16,972 bases of DNA. It comes from DATAYF01 sp036272735 (GTDB taxonomy: Bacteria > Chloroflexota > Ktedonobacteria > Ktedonobacterales > Ktedonobacteraceae). The number at the start of each line of letters is the position of its first letter. Positions within the stretch are counted from its first letter, which is position 1. The position numbers were made by a program, and so were the translations under genes. Of this stretch, positions 1-6,774 are shown piece by piece. The DNA is taken from assembly GCA_036272735.1 (NCBI GenBank), contig DATAYF010000384.1, positions 1 to 16,972 on the forward strand. Reading direction: 5' to 3'. The notes under the pieces are model-generated. The model did no database searches. It was not told the origin of the DNA and saw only the letters and a program-made list of their open reading frames with translations.

Positions 1-1
1 G

Positions 2-49
2 GACCTAAAACATAGTATCGATACGATTTTGGAAGAGGATGAAGAGTAG
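2..49 (+). pseudogene. 3' end of a second HEPN-domain gene (partial at window edge)
   Basis: In the frame starting at base 2 the left arm reads DLKHSIDTILEEDEE and then TAG at 47-49. These are the same 15 C-terminal residues as the read-through product of the minus-strand HEPN gene at 147-494. Only the tail is inside the window, so it cannot be said whether this copy is intact, and the pseudogene label is provisional. If the inverted repeat extends leftward, a full convergent HEPN/MNT pair would lie just outside. Confidence 0.5.
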
Positions 50-79
50 CTTTGAGGCATTCCTACACGACATGGCAAC

Positions 80-116
80 AAAAAACCCCATTTTCATTGT
101 GAAAATGGGGTTTTTT
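80..116. terminator. Bidirectional Rho-independent terminator
   Basis: An 11-bp stem (CCCCATTTTCA at 86-96 with TGAAAATGGGG at 100-110) with a 3-nt loop is flanked by A80-85 on the left and T111-116 on the right. It therefore reads as stem plus U-run on both strands. It sits at the centre of the large palindrome, 31 nt past the stop of each convergent HEPN reading frame, and can terminate both. Confidence 0.9.
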
Positions 117-146
117 GTTGCCATGTAGTGTAGGAATGCCTCAAAG

Positions 147-494
147 CTACTCTTCATCCTCTTCCAAAATCGTATCGATACTATGTTTTAGGTCCTGGAG
201 ATCGTGATTAACTGCTGTCCACAACGCATCAGTGTCAGTATCGAAGTGTCTATGAGCAAGAACGGTTCACATACCTATAATTTCAGTCCATTTTATTTCA
301 GGGTGCCGGTCTTTGAAGTCTGGAAATTCATTTGCGATAGCGCGTGCCGCTTCACCAACAATGTAAAGATTGTAGGTTACCCAGGTTTGTACTAATTCAT
401 CATGATCATACCTATGCCGCCCTTCTCTGGTATATTTCATGATTCGTTCAATGGCATCCTGAATATCCTGTAATCGCTCAGATATAATTCTCAC
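147..494 (-). pseudogene. HEPN-domain (DUF86/HepT-like) toxin, interrupted by an in-frame TGA at the catalytic Arg
   Basis: HEPN toxins of HEPN/MNT pairs are RNases whose RX4-6H motif forms the active site. Translation from GTG at 494 gives a helical N-terminal half (YNLYIVGEAARAIANEFPD at about 41-59) and then EIIGM at 71-75. Codon 76 is TGA at 267-269. Reading through gives TVLAHRHF and a further 31 residues to a TAG at 147-149, 115 residues in all, which is the usual DUF86 length. Family members have GMR with Rx4HxY here, so the stop replaces the motif Arg (one CGA to TGA change would do it). The usual Tyr after the His is also changed: H81-R82-H83. The start overlaps the MNT stop (GTGA, 491-494), the classic operon arrangement. 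A truncated 75-residue product would lack the active site. Sequencing error or stop readthrough are alternatives. Confidence 0.85.
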
Positions 495-781
495 AGTGGA
501 ATGGCCTCTTTTACCACGCGCTCTCGAATACGTTCTCGCAAACCTCGTTCCGTCACCACGTCTACGTTATGGCCAAGTAACTCTTGCAGGTCCATCAGAA
601 GTCCACCCAGATCGAAGAGGCTACGTCCTGGTTCTAGATCTACTAATAGGTCGATATCACTTTTTGAGTCAGCCTCGCCTCGCGCGACAGATCCAAAAAC
701 ACGTATGTTGGATGCACCGCGTTTGTTTGCAATACGAAGAATATCTTCACGTTTCTGCTGCAAAAGTTCGTTAAGCGGCAT
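491..781 (-). CDS. MNT-family nucleotidyltransferase, antitoxin of a HEPN/MNT pair
   Basis: The 96-residue protein is a minimal nucleotidyltransferase. It has the GSVARG motif (residues 30-35) followed by SDIDLLVD (41-48), giving the metal-binding Asp42 and Asp44, and a third acidic position at Asp74 in NVDVV. In studied HEPN/MNT pairs this enzyme neutralises the HEPN RNase, in some cases by AMPylating a Tyr next to the Rx4H motif; that is family knowledge. The frame is open 31 codons further upstream, but ATG 781 is preceded by GAGGGAGG (785-792) and, further up, an extended -10 box, so that start is chosen. It overlaps the HEPN start by 4 nt. All catalytic residues look intact although the partner toxin is broken. 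Confidence 0.88.
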   Translation of the reverse strand: MPLNELLQQKREDILRIANKRGASNIRVFGSVARGEADSKSDIDLLVDLEPGRSLFDLGGLLMDLQELLGHNVDVVTERGLRERIRERVVKEAIPL

Positions 782-798
782 TGGCCTCCCTCTATATT

Positions 799-813
799 TT
801 ACTTGATTATAAC
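799..813 (-). promoter_or_regulatory. Extended -10 promoter of the MNT/HEPN operon
   Basis: On the minus strand TGTTATAAT is an extended -10 element (TATAAT at 806-811, with TG one base upstream). It is followed by a short leader containing the GAGGGAGG ribosome site and ATG 781. No good -35 box is seen at 17 bp; TATACA lies closer, at about 15 bp. An extended -10 can work without one. Assigned by motif only. Confidence 0.55.
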
Positions 814-843
814 ATAGTTTCCAGGTTGTATAGGAGGCGCAAC

Positions 844-882
844 TGCGAATAGTGTTGCGACAGGTTTGCGACACTTGTGCGA
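844..882. promoter_or_regulatory. Four phased TGCGA direct repeats between divergent genes
   Basis: TGCGA occurs at 844-848, 856-860, 867-871 and 878-882, with spacings of 12, 11 and 11 bp, close to one helical turn. The two central copies share the longer core TTGCGACA. The block lies in the gap between the minus-strand MNT/HEPN promoter and the plus-strand membrane-protein gene at 961. It could bind a regulator along one face of the helix and act on either gene. Which protein binds is unknown. Confidence 0.5.
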
Positions 883-960
883 TTAGGCCGTGACAAGTTC
901 TTGCTACAGTAGTGAGTAGCGTGATTGTTTCTCATGACGTAAACGAAAGGAACACTACTC

Positions 961-1494
961 GTGCAAGACGGATATCAGCAACAAGAACAACAAACGGTCT
1001 ATGAGCATGAATATCATCGCCCGCTTGATAGTATGGAAATGCCTGTGCATCATAACATAGAAGCACCCGTCCATCTTCGTCATCAAATGCCCCAGGAGCC
1101 ATACTTTTCGGCCCCGCTTCCACACACGGACGCTCGCGTTGCAGCCGCTTTATGCTACTCGTGTGGGTGGCTATCGGGCTTACTCTTTGCGCTGTTTGCG
1201 CGTGAAAATCGCTACGTGCGCTTCCATGCCTGGCAGGCGTTGCTCTTCTTTGGCGGCATCAACATGCTGGATGTCATGGCTATTTTTTTGATCAGCCGCC
1301 ACTCGTTCTATAGTCTATTCGTACCGCATGTATTCGTGCCGTTTCTGTTCCTGGGCTTTATGCTGCTCAACTTTATTGGCTTTGTCGGTTGGCTCGTTGC
1401 CATGTTTCAAGCATACAGAGGAGCGTATTACAAGTTACCATTTGTGGGTGACATGCTCGCCAAATCTTTTTACAATGAAACGATGCTGAAATAA
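961..1494 (+). CDS. Tic20/DUF4870-like membrane protein
   Basis: This 177-residue protein starts at GTG 961 behind AAAGGA (about 9 nt upstream). Residues 1-55 are polar and rich in Gln, His and Glu. The DUF4870-like domain follows: DARVAAALCYSCGW (57-70), a first membrane segment at about 62-80, the charged turn ARENRYVRFHAWQA (80-93), and hydrophobic segments at about 94-112 and 119-150. The closing motif is YKLPFVGDM (157-165). The FHAWQA and YKLPFVG motifs are the signature. Function is unknown for the family; members are small integral membrane proteins. The His/Gln-rich N-terminal tail is longer than in minimal members. It stands alone, 75 nt before the response-regulator start. Confidence 0.75.
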   Translation: MQDGYQQQEQQTVYEHEYHRPLDSMEMPVHHNIEAPVHLRHQMPQEPYFSAPLPHTDARVAAALCYSCGWLSGLLFALFARENRYVRFHAWQALLFFGGINMLDVMAIFLISRHSFYSLFVPHVFVPFLFLGFMLLNFIGFVGWLVAMFQAYRGAYYKLPFVGDMLAKSFYNETMLK

Positions 1495-1572
1495 TAGCGG
1501 CAGTATGGTACACTTTAAACGATCTTCTGATTTCATGGAAGATACGTGGTCTCGTTGGTATGGAATAGCATG

Positions 1573-2271
1573 ATGGCAACGATTTTGCTGGTTGAAGATA
1601 CCTATGATCTGGCGCAAATTCTTAAACGCGAATTAGCCGCGAGCGGGTATCAAATCTTGCATGCAAGCGATGGCGTGACGGCTGTGCGCTTGCATGCAAA
1701 AGAGCACCCCGACCTGGTCGTTTTGGACTGGATGCTGCCCAAAATGGATGGTTTGGAGGTGTTACGGCGTATACGTCAGAGCATGTCGACTCCCGTGCTG
1801 ATGCTTACAGCTCGTGGTGAGGAGGCTGATCGCGTGATTGGTCTCGAATTAGGGGCCGACGACTACCTGACGAAGCCGTTCAGCGTACGCGAGTTTATTG
1901 CGCGGGTGCGCGCCCTGCTGCGGCGCGCGGAGCAGGTTCAGCAGATACTTCAGGCGGATCAGACGAGCGCCGAGGAGCTACTGAAACATCGCGAATTGTC
2001 ACTTGATGCGCAGGCCCATACGGTGGCATTGGAGGGTATGGAACTCGATCTGAGTCCCACCGAATTTGCTTTGCTCCATCTGCTGATGCGTAGTCCGGGC
2101 AGGGCGTTTAGCCGTACCTACTTGCTGGATACCGTGTGGGGTGAGACCTATGTGGGTGGGGATCGCTCCGTTGATAATACAGTGTTGCGTTTGCGCAAGA
2201 AGCTGGGGACGCTGGGCGAAGATATCGAGACGGTTTGGGGCATAGGCTATCGCTTGCGCTCCGAAAGGTAA
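1573..2271 (+). CDS. OmpR/PhoB-family response regulator
   Basis: The 232-residue protein has a receiver domain followed by a winged-helix DNA-binding domain. Receiver residues are visible: acidic pocket E8-D9, phospho-acceptor D52 in VVLDWMLPKMDG, T79 in MLTARG, and K101 in DDYLTKPF. The effector domain (about 145-232) has SPTEFALLHLL, then GRAFSR, then the recognition region SVDNTVLRLRKKLG and the terminal GIGYRL. ATG codons at 1570 and 1573 are both possible; the reading frame also runs upstream to 1546, but domain alignment favours the later starts. No strong ribosome site is seen. The histidine kinase begins 7 nt after the stop, so the two form an operon and almost certainly a cognate pair that phosphorylates this regulator. 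Confidence 0.93.
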   Translation: MATILLVEDTYDLAQILKRELAASGYQILHASDGVTAVRLHAKEHPDLVVLDWMLPKMDGLEVLRRIRQSMSTPVLMLTARGEEADRVIGLELGADDYLTKPFSVREFIARVRALLRRAEQVQQILQADQTSAEELLKHRELSLDAQAHTVALEGMELDLSPTEFALLHLLMRSPGRAFSRTYLLDTVWGETYVGGDRSVDNTVLRLRKKLGTLGEDIETVWGIGYRLRSER

Positions 2272-2278
2272 AACGAGC

Positions 2279-3871
2279 ATGAAGCATGTACGCAGCCTGT
2301 TGACCAAAGTCGCACCATTGCGGGCGCTGCTAGAAGCGGCTGTACTTGCGATAGTGCTATGGGGTATTGTCTCGCTGTTTCATCATTCCCTCACCTCTTT
2401 CTATACCGGGATGAAACCTTTCACCCTCATTGGACCGCTATGCATGTGTGTCTTTGTGGCGCGGGTACGCATACCCAAACTATCTTGCAGGCAAGTTTTT
2501 CTCGATGTGCTCATGGGCATGGCATTGAGCTTGGTACTAGGCGCAATTGAAACCACTTTCGCGTATGTGTTGTCTATCAAGAGCCCTGTTGCGCGTTTTG
2601 GCGTTGCACTGTTCCCGTTTATCATCATATTTGACTTCTTTCTCAATTGCACAATAGGTTTATTTGGTCGAATCGCCGTGCGCTTTTTAGTCGTCTGGGA
2701 CCAGCTCCGGCGTAAACATCTGCTGTGGGAACTGACGCACGCGCACGTCTTAATGCTGGCGCTGGTGGCAGGTATCATTATCTTTGCCGTCGATTCGCTG
2801 ATCTTAATTGGGTCGCACTTTAATTCCCTGCAAGCTTTACTGCCTGTGACGGTGTTCTTAATCATTATCAGTGTCATCGTGCTGATCATTGTAGTATCGC
2901 CCATTGCGCTCTTCTCCTATTTCGTGTTGAAACGCACGACCAATCGTTTGAAAATGCTAACCGAGGCGACAGGTGCTTTGCGCCAGGGGCACTATGCGGC
3001 ACGTGTGACAGTGGATGGTGAAGATGAAGTCGCGCAATTGCAATCTGACTTTAATGCAATGGCGGTTGACCTGGGGCGCACGATGAAGGCCTTGCAGGAG
3101 GAGCGAGACCGCGTGGCGGCACTGTTGCAGGAGCGCCGTGAACTGATTGCCAACGTGTCCCACGAGTTGCGCACACCGGTTGCGACTTTGCGCGGATATT
3201 TAGAAACCACGCTGATCCATTGGGACGAGGTCACGCATGCAGACTTGCATCACGACTTGCAGGTGATGGAGGATGAGACCATCCATTTGCAGGTACGCGT
3301 TGAGGATCTCTTTACCCTGGCTCGTGCCGATGTGGGGCGCTTGACGCTAAAAATCGAGCCAACCGATGTCGGTGCCGTGATACGTGAGATTGTTGATGTA
3401 CGTGCGCCACTGGCATGGCGTTCCAGCAGGATCGATGTGGTTGCCGAGATCCCCGAAACATTACCGTTGGTGTTGGCCGATGCTCGACGCCTGGAGCAAG
3501 CGCTCCAAAATTTGCTGCACAACGGCATACGCCATACCGCGCCCGGTGGTATAGTTGCCGTTGTTGTCGCGATTGAGGAAAGCAGTGTGCTTATCCACGT
3601 CAAAGATACCGGTGAAGGTATCGCTGCTAAAGATTTGCAACACATCTGGGAGCGCTTTTATCAGACGGATAGTGCACGCACGCGCACGGGTGGCGGCAGC
3701 GGTTTGGGGTTGGCGTTGGTGAAGGAATGGATCGAAGGCATGGATGGGAAGGTGGCTGTTGAGAGCGTATTGGGTGAGGGAAGTTGCTTCACCCTGTGTA
3801 TTCCAAGAAATCCTCAGGTCGAAATTGAAGCACGCCAACGCGAGATGCAGCAGAGTAGCGAACTCCGCTGA
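2279..3871 (+). CDS. Membrane sensor histidine kinase (HAMP-HisKA-HATPase)
   Basis: The 530-residue kinase has an N-terminal half with about six membrane segments (about 19-36, 48-62, 73-98, 106-128, 156-178, 188-217). There is no large extracytoplasmic loop, so the signal is probably sensed in or near the membrane. A HAMP linker covers about 218-275. HisKA follows with VSHELRTP, phospho-acceptor H295. The ATPase domain shows the N box (NLLHNGIRH, N411 and N415), G1 (DTGEGI, 443-448) and G2 (GGGSGLGLAL, 471-480), as well as an F-box-like RFYQTD (459-464). All catalytic motifs look intact. It phosphorylates the response regulator encoded immediately upstream. The ligand cannot be deduced. It converges on the oxidoreductase at 3892 with only 20 nt between stops. 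Confidence 0.93.
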   Translation: MKHVRSLLTKVAPLRALLEAAVLAIVLWGIVSLFHHSLTSFYTGMKPFTLIGPLCMCVFVARVRIPKLSCRQVFLDVLMGMALSLVLGAIETTFAYVLSIKSPVARFGVALFPFIIIFDFFLNCTIGLFGRIAVRFLVVWDQLRRKHLLWELTHAHVLMLALVAGIIIFAVDSLILIGSHFNSLQALLPVTVFLIIISVIVLIIVVSPIALFSYFVLKRTTNRLKMLTEATGALRQGHYAARVTVDGEDEVAQLQSDFNAMAVDLGRTMKALQEERDRVAALLQERRELIANVSHELRTPVATLRGYLETTLIHWDEVTHADLHHDLQVMEDETIHLQVRVEDLFTLARADVGRLTLKIEPTDVGAVIREIVDVRAPLAWRSSRIDVVAEIPETLPLVLADARRLEQALQNLLHNGIRHTAPGGIVAVVVAIEESSVLIHVKDTGEGIAAKDLQHIWERFYQTDSARTRTGGGSGLGLALVKEWIEGMDGKVAVESVLGEGSCFTLCIPRNPQVEIEARQREMQQSSELR

Positions 3872-3891
3872 ATCTCGTATTGCGTTGTTGG

Positions 3892-4692
3892 TTAGCTTTG
3901 TCGTTTATCGCGCCAGCGCACGAGATTTTCTATCGCGGAGAAATTCCAGGGCGCACTCATCCCAAGAATGAGATGTGTTGCTCCGGCTCGCACGTAGGCA
4001 TCGCGCAACTCGTCTGAATCATCGGCGTTGGTTCCGGCGGAGCGTTCAATCTCTTTAGGATTGCGTCCGACTTCTTTGCACCAGTTGTCGAGTACCTCCA
4101 TTTTGTGCGTCAGGGTTGCTGGATCGCCAAAACTATGCCACATATTGGCATGCTGGGCGGTGATGCGCAAGGTTTTCTTTTCGCCACCGCCGCCAATAAG
4201 GATGGGCAAGGGGCTTTGCACAGGTTTGGGTACATCCACCTCCCAACGATGACGGATGGTGGGAAGCGCTGCCTCAAGTGCGGCCAGGCGACTCCCCGCG
4301 GTCCCAAAATCATAGCCATATTCTTTATAATCGCGCTCAAACCAGCCCGCGCCTATGCCAAGGATAAGGCGACCATTGCTGATGTGGTCGACTGTTTTTG
4401 CCATATCGGCCAGCAGGTTTGGGTTGCGATAGGTATTACATGTCACGAGGCAGCCAATGCGCGCTCGTGTGGTCAGGGTAGCCATGGCGGTGAGTAAAGT
4501 CCAGCCTTCGAAATGGTTGCCCTGGGGATCACCACTGAGTGGAAAGAAGTGGTCCCAGTCCCAGATACTGTCCATGCCTAGCTCCTCAGCCCGACGCACG
4601 GCTTTCGCATAATCAGCATAGCTAGTATGTTGAGGGGCAAGCTGTACGCCTACACGGATGGGGTATGGATAGTTCGCGTTTGATTGTGCCAC
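3892..4692 (-). CDS. F420-type luciferase-like (LLM class) oxidoreductase, shortened
   Basis: This 266-residue protein belongs to the luciferase-like monooxygenase superfamily of TIM-barrel enzymes that use FMN or coenzyme F420. Family marks are DSIWDWDHFFP (41-51), CNTYRNPNLLADMAKTVDHI (85-104), GRLILGIGAGW (107-117), EYGYDF (124-129) and PILIGGGGEKKTLRI (163-177). The substrate is unknown. Compared with the paralogue at 9774-10661, about 20 residues are missing between RHRW (147-150) and PLPILIGGGG, the stretch that in the paralogue holds FEGRYYHI. It starts at GTG 4692, with AGAGAGGA about 12 nt upstream. It is transcribed alone, divergently from the Gfo/Idh gene. Confidence 0.85.
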   Translation of the reverse strand: MAQSNANYPYPIRVGVQLAPQHTSYADYAKAVRRAEELGMDSIWDWDHFFPLSGDPQGNHFEGWTLLTAMATLTTRARIGCLVTCNTYRNPNLLADMAKTVDHISNGRLILGIGAGWFERDYKEYGYDFGTAGSRLAALEAALPTIRHRWEVDVPKPVQSPLPILIGGGGEKKTLRITAQHANMWHSFGDPATLTHKMEVLDNWCKEVGRNPKEIERSAGTNADDSDELRDAYVRAGATHLILGMSAPWNFSAIENLVRWRDKRQS

Positions 4693-4728
4693 GATGTAAA
4701 AATCCTCTCTAACTTGTTGTATAGTGTG

Positions 4729-4761
4729 AACCAGGGAGCAGGGTCATGACCCACCCTGGTT
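4729..4761. promoter_or_regulatory. Nested inverted repeat, candidate operator
   Basis: AACCAGGG (4729-4736) and CCCTGGTT (4754-4761) form an 8-bp outer inverted repeat around a perfect 12-bp palindrome, GGGTCATGACCC (4741-4752). It lies 37 nt upstream of the oxidoreductase start on the minus strand, just beyond a -10-like TATACA (4718-4723). A dimeric regulator binding over the -35 region would fit. A hairpin terminator is less likely because no T-run follows on either strand. Confidence 0.4.
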
Positions 4762-4871
4762 GCTTTCTCATTTAGACGTATTTTTTTGCGTAGTGCAAGT
4801 AGGAATCGAGACGCAGGCAAGCTTCGCCTCCTATGCTTGTAATTCTAGTGTAAAGGATAGAATAAACCTGT

Positions 4872-5885
4872 ATGCAAATTCGTGACATGATCAAAGCGAG
4901 CGATCCCGTGCATTGGGGTGTGCTGAGTACGGCAAATATTGGGGTGAAGTCCGTGGCCCCGGCGATCATGGCTTCTTCGAATAGTAAATTGGTGGCGGTT
5001 GCCAGCCGGGACGCGCGCAAAGTTGCCGACCTGTATGACTTTGTACCCGGTATCCAGGTCTACGGCGATTATGAAAGCTTGATTCACGATCCTGACGTTG
5101 AAGCGGTGTATGTTCCACTGCCCAATAGCCTGCATGCCGAATGGTCCATCAAGGCGTTGGAGGCTGGCAAGCACGTGTTGTGCGAAAAACCGTTGGCGAC
5201 GACGAGCGAAGAGGGAGCGGAGATGTTTGAAGCTGCCCATACGCATCATGTGATACTGATGGAAGCCGGGATGTATCGCTTTCATCCACAGACACAGTGG
5301 GTATTGGAGCAGGTGCGCAATGGGGCAATTGGCGCGGTGAAGCTGGTCAGATCGTCGTTCGCCTTTGATGTGCGGTCACGTCCTACGAGCGTTCACCTGA
5401 GCGCGGAGCTGGCTGGTGGCGCTTTAATAGGTATGGGCTATTATCCACTCAACCTGTGCCGGGCAATCTTCGGGTCTGCGCCGCTATCAGTGGTGGCGCG
5501 TGTGCACGTTGCCCGGCCAGGCGGCGTCGATCTCACTTCGAATGCTATTCTTGATTTCGGGGCCGGTCGCTTTGGCCTGCTGGATGCCAGCCTCGTGCTC
5601 CCGACGCGACAAATTGCCGAGATTATCGGCGATTCCGGTACCATTACGGTACCTGTGCCTTTTACACCTGGAACAATGGAGGCCATTGTCTTCGTCACCG
5701 AGAATGGGCAGATGCACGAACAGAAATTTGAGCGTGTCGATCAGTACCAGCTAGAGGTCGAGCATTTCGCGCGCTGTATCCGTTCCGGTCAGGAACCCGC
5801 TCTGCGCATGAATGAAACGCTGGAAAACCTCGCGACCATCGAGGCGATTTATCAGGCGGCGGGCCACGATTGGCCGATTGTCTAG
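4872..5885 (+). CDS. Gfo/Idh/MocA-family NAD(P)-dependent sugar/diol dehydrogenase
   Basis: The 337-residue protein has an N-terminal Rossmann domain with HWGVLSTANIG (14-24). It then has YVPLPNSLHAEW (80-91), the family motif CEKPLAT (104-110) and MEAGMYRFHPQ (130-140), which is typical of the dihydrodiol/xylose dehydrogenase branch. The C-terminal domain carries the substrate site. There the usual Asp in the GALxDxGxYP motif is Gly187 in GGALIGMGYYPLNL. The enzyme should oxidise or reduce a sugar or cyclitol using NAD(P). It is convergent with the sugar importer (22 nt between stops), so it may act on the imported sugar, but this is inferred from position only. No clear ribosome site precedes ATG 4872. 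Confidence 0.85.
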   Translation: MQIRDMIKASDPVHWGVLSTANIGVKSVAPAIMASSNSKLVAVASRDARKVADLYDFVPGIQVYGDYESLIHDPDVEAVYVPLPNSLHAEWSIKALEAGKHVLCEKPLATTSEEGAEMFEAAHTHHVILMEAGMYRFHPQTQWVLEQVRNGAIGAVKLVRSSFAFDVRSRPTSVHLSAELAGGALIGMGYYPLNLCRAIFGSAPLSVVARVHVARPGGVDLTSNAILDFGAGRFGLLDASLVLPTRQIAEIIGDSGTITVPVPFTPGTMEAIVFVTENGQMHEQKFERVDQYQLEVEHFARCIRSGQEPALRMNETLENLATIEAIYQAAGHDWPIV

Positions 5886-5907
5886 TGGCGCAGGCAAGGG
5901 ATACAGA

Positions 5908-6774
5908 CTAGCCTTTAACGCCACCGGCGGTCAGTCCTCCGATGAGGTAGCGTTGGAACACCATGTATAGTACCACAACAGGCAGAGCGCTCAAGATGGC
6001 GGCACTCATTAGTTGTCCGTACAGGGGTAATGATCCACCTTCTTGAGCAGAACTAAAGGCTTGTAGTTGTACGGCGATGGTACGGGTTTCAGGAGAAGTG
6101 AGCACACTGGCAAATAACACATCGTTCCAACCGGTCAAGAAGGAAAAAACTAGTGCTACCACGACTCCTGGAAGTGCGAGCGGCACAATAACTTGCCACA
6201 GGGCTTGCAATCGTGTTGCCCCATCGACAAACGCAGCCTCTTCGAGATCAATCGGTATGCTGCCAAGGTACGAAACCATCAACCAGGTAGCGAACGGAAG
6301 TGCGAACGTCAGATAGGTGATGGTTACTGCCTGATACGTTCCCACGAGCTTGAAATGCAGTGCTGCTTGAATCGAGGCAAACAGCACGAAGAGGGGAAGC
6401 AGCAGCATCACGTTTGGCACGGTTTGTAGGCCGATGAGCGAGTAGAGATAGGGGAGGCGGCCACGAAACTTGAACCGGGTGATGACGTAGGCCGCACCCA
6501 CAGCCAGTATCGCCGCGATGACACTTGCTAGGGATGAAATGATCAAGCTATTCGCCAACCCTTGAGCCAGGTTGACCGTGGACCACATCTGTACATAATT
6601 TCCAAAGGCCCATTGCGATGGAATCAAGTTCCCACCGATAATCTGATCATCAGGAGTGACCGAGAGCAAGAGCGTGTACACGATAGGGACCAATGCCAGG
6701 ATGAGCAGAACGATGGTTGTGACGATGCGCACCGGTGGCGAAAGGATTTCTTGCGAATCTCTATGTTTGCTCAT
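5908..6774 (-). CDS. Carbohydrate ABC transporter permease, MalG type
   Basis: This 288-residue inner-membrane permease has about six transmembrane segments, starting at about 15-37. The EAA loop that docks on the ATPase is EEAAFVDGATRLQALWQVIV at 178-197. The C-terminus ends in VFQRYLIGGLTAGGVKG, the standard MalG-type tail. Together with the MalF-type permease it forms the membrane channel of a CUT1-type sugar importer. Its ATG overlaps the stop of the MalF gene (ATGA, 6771-6774), so the two are translationally coupled. It is the last gene of the operon and no ATPase gene follows. Confidence 0.95.
   Translation of the reverse strand: MSKHRDSQEILSPPVRIVTTIVLLILALVPIVYTLLLSVTPDDQIIGGNLIPSQWAFGNYVQMWSTVNLAQGLANSLIISSLASVIAAILAVGAAYVITRFKFRGRLPYLYSLIGLQTVPNVMLLLPLFVLFASIQAALHFKLVGTYQAVTITYLTFALPFATWLMVSYLGSIPIDLEEAAFVDGATRLQALWQVIVPLALPGVVVALVFSFLTGWNDVLFASVLTSPETRTIAVQLQAFSSAQEGGSLPLYGQLMSAAILSALPVVVLYMVFQRYLIGGLTAGGVKG

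Larger units (their letters stand above)
1..195. repeat. 195-bp near-perfect inverted repeat (96-bp arms, 3-nt loop)
   Basis: Position i pairs with 196-i across the whole stretch. Arms 1-96 and 100-195 match in 95 of 96 pairs; the only mismatch is G69 against A127, and the loop is TTG at 97-99. The first window base already lies in the arm, so the repeat may continue to the left. Each arm holds the last codons of a HEPN gene, read on opposite strands, followed by terminator sequence. The natural reading is an inverted duplication of a HEPN/MNT locus whose copies converge on one shared terminator. A fold-back or chimeric assembly artefact at a contig edge is the alternative; the single mismatch argues mildly against a pure copy artefact. 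Confidence 0.95.

Noticed and set aside
782..874. N-terminal extension of the MNT gene by 31 codons
   Set aside because: The internal ATG 781 has GAGGGAGG and a TATAAT just upstream, which would lie inside the longer reading frame; the extra residues do not look like the family.
2401..2904. Minus-strand 167-residue frame
   Set aside because: It lies opposite the membrane segments of the histidine kinase and has no recognisable motif.
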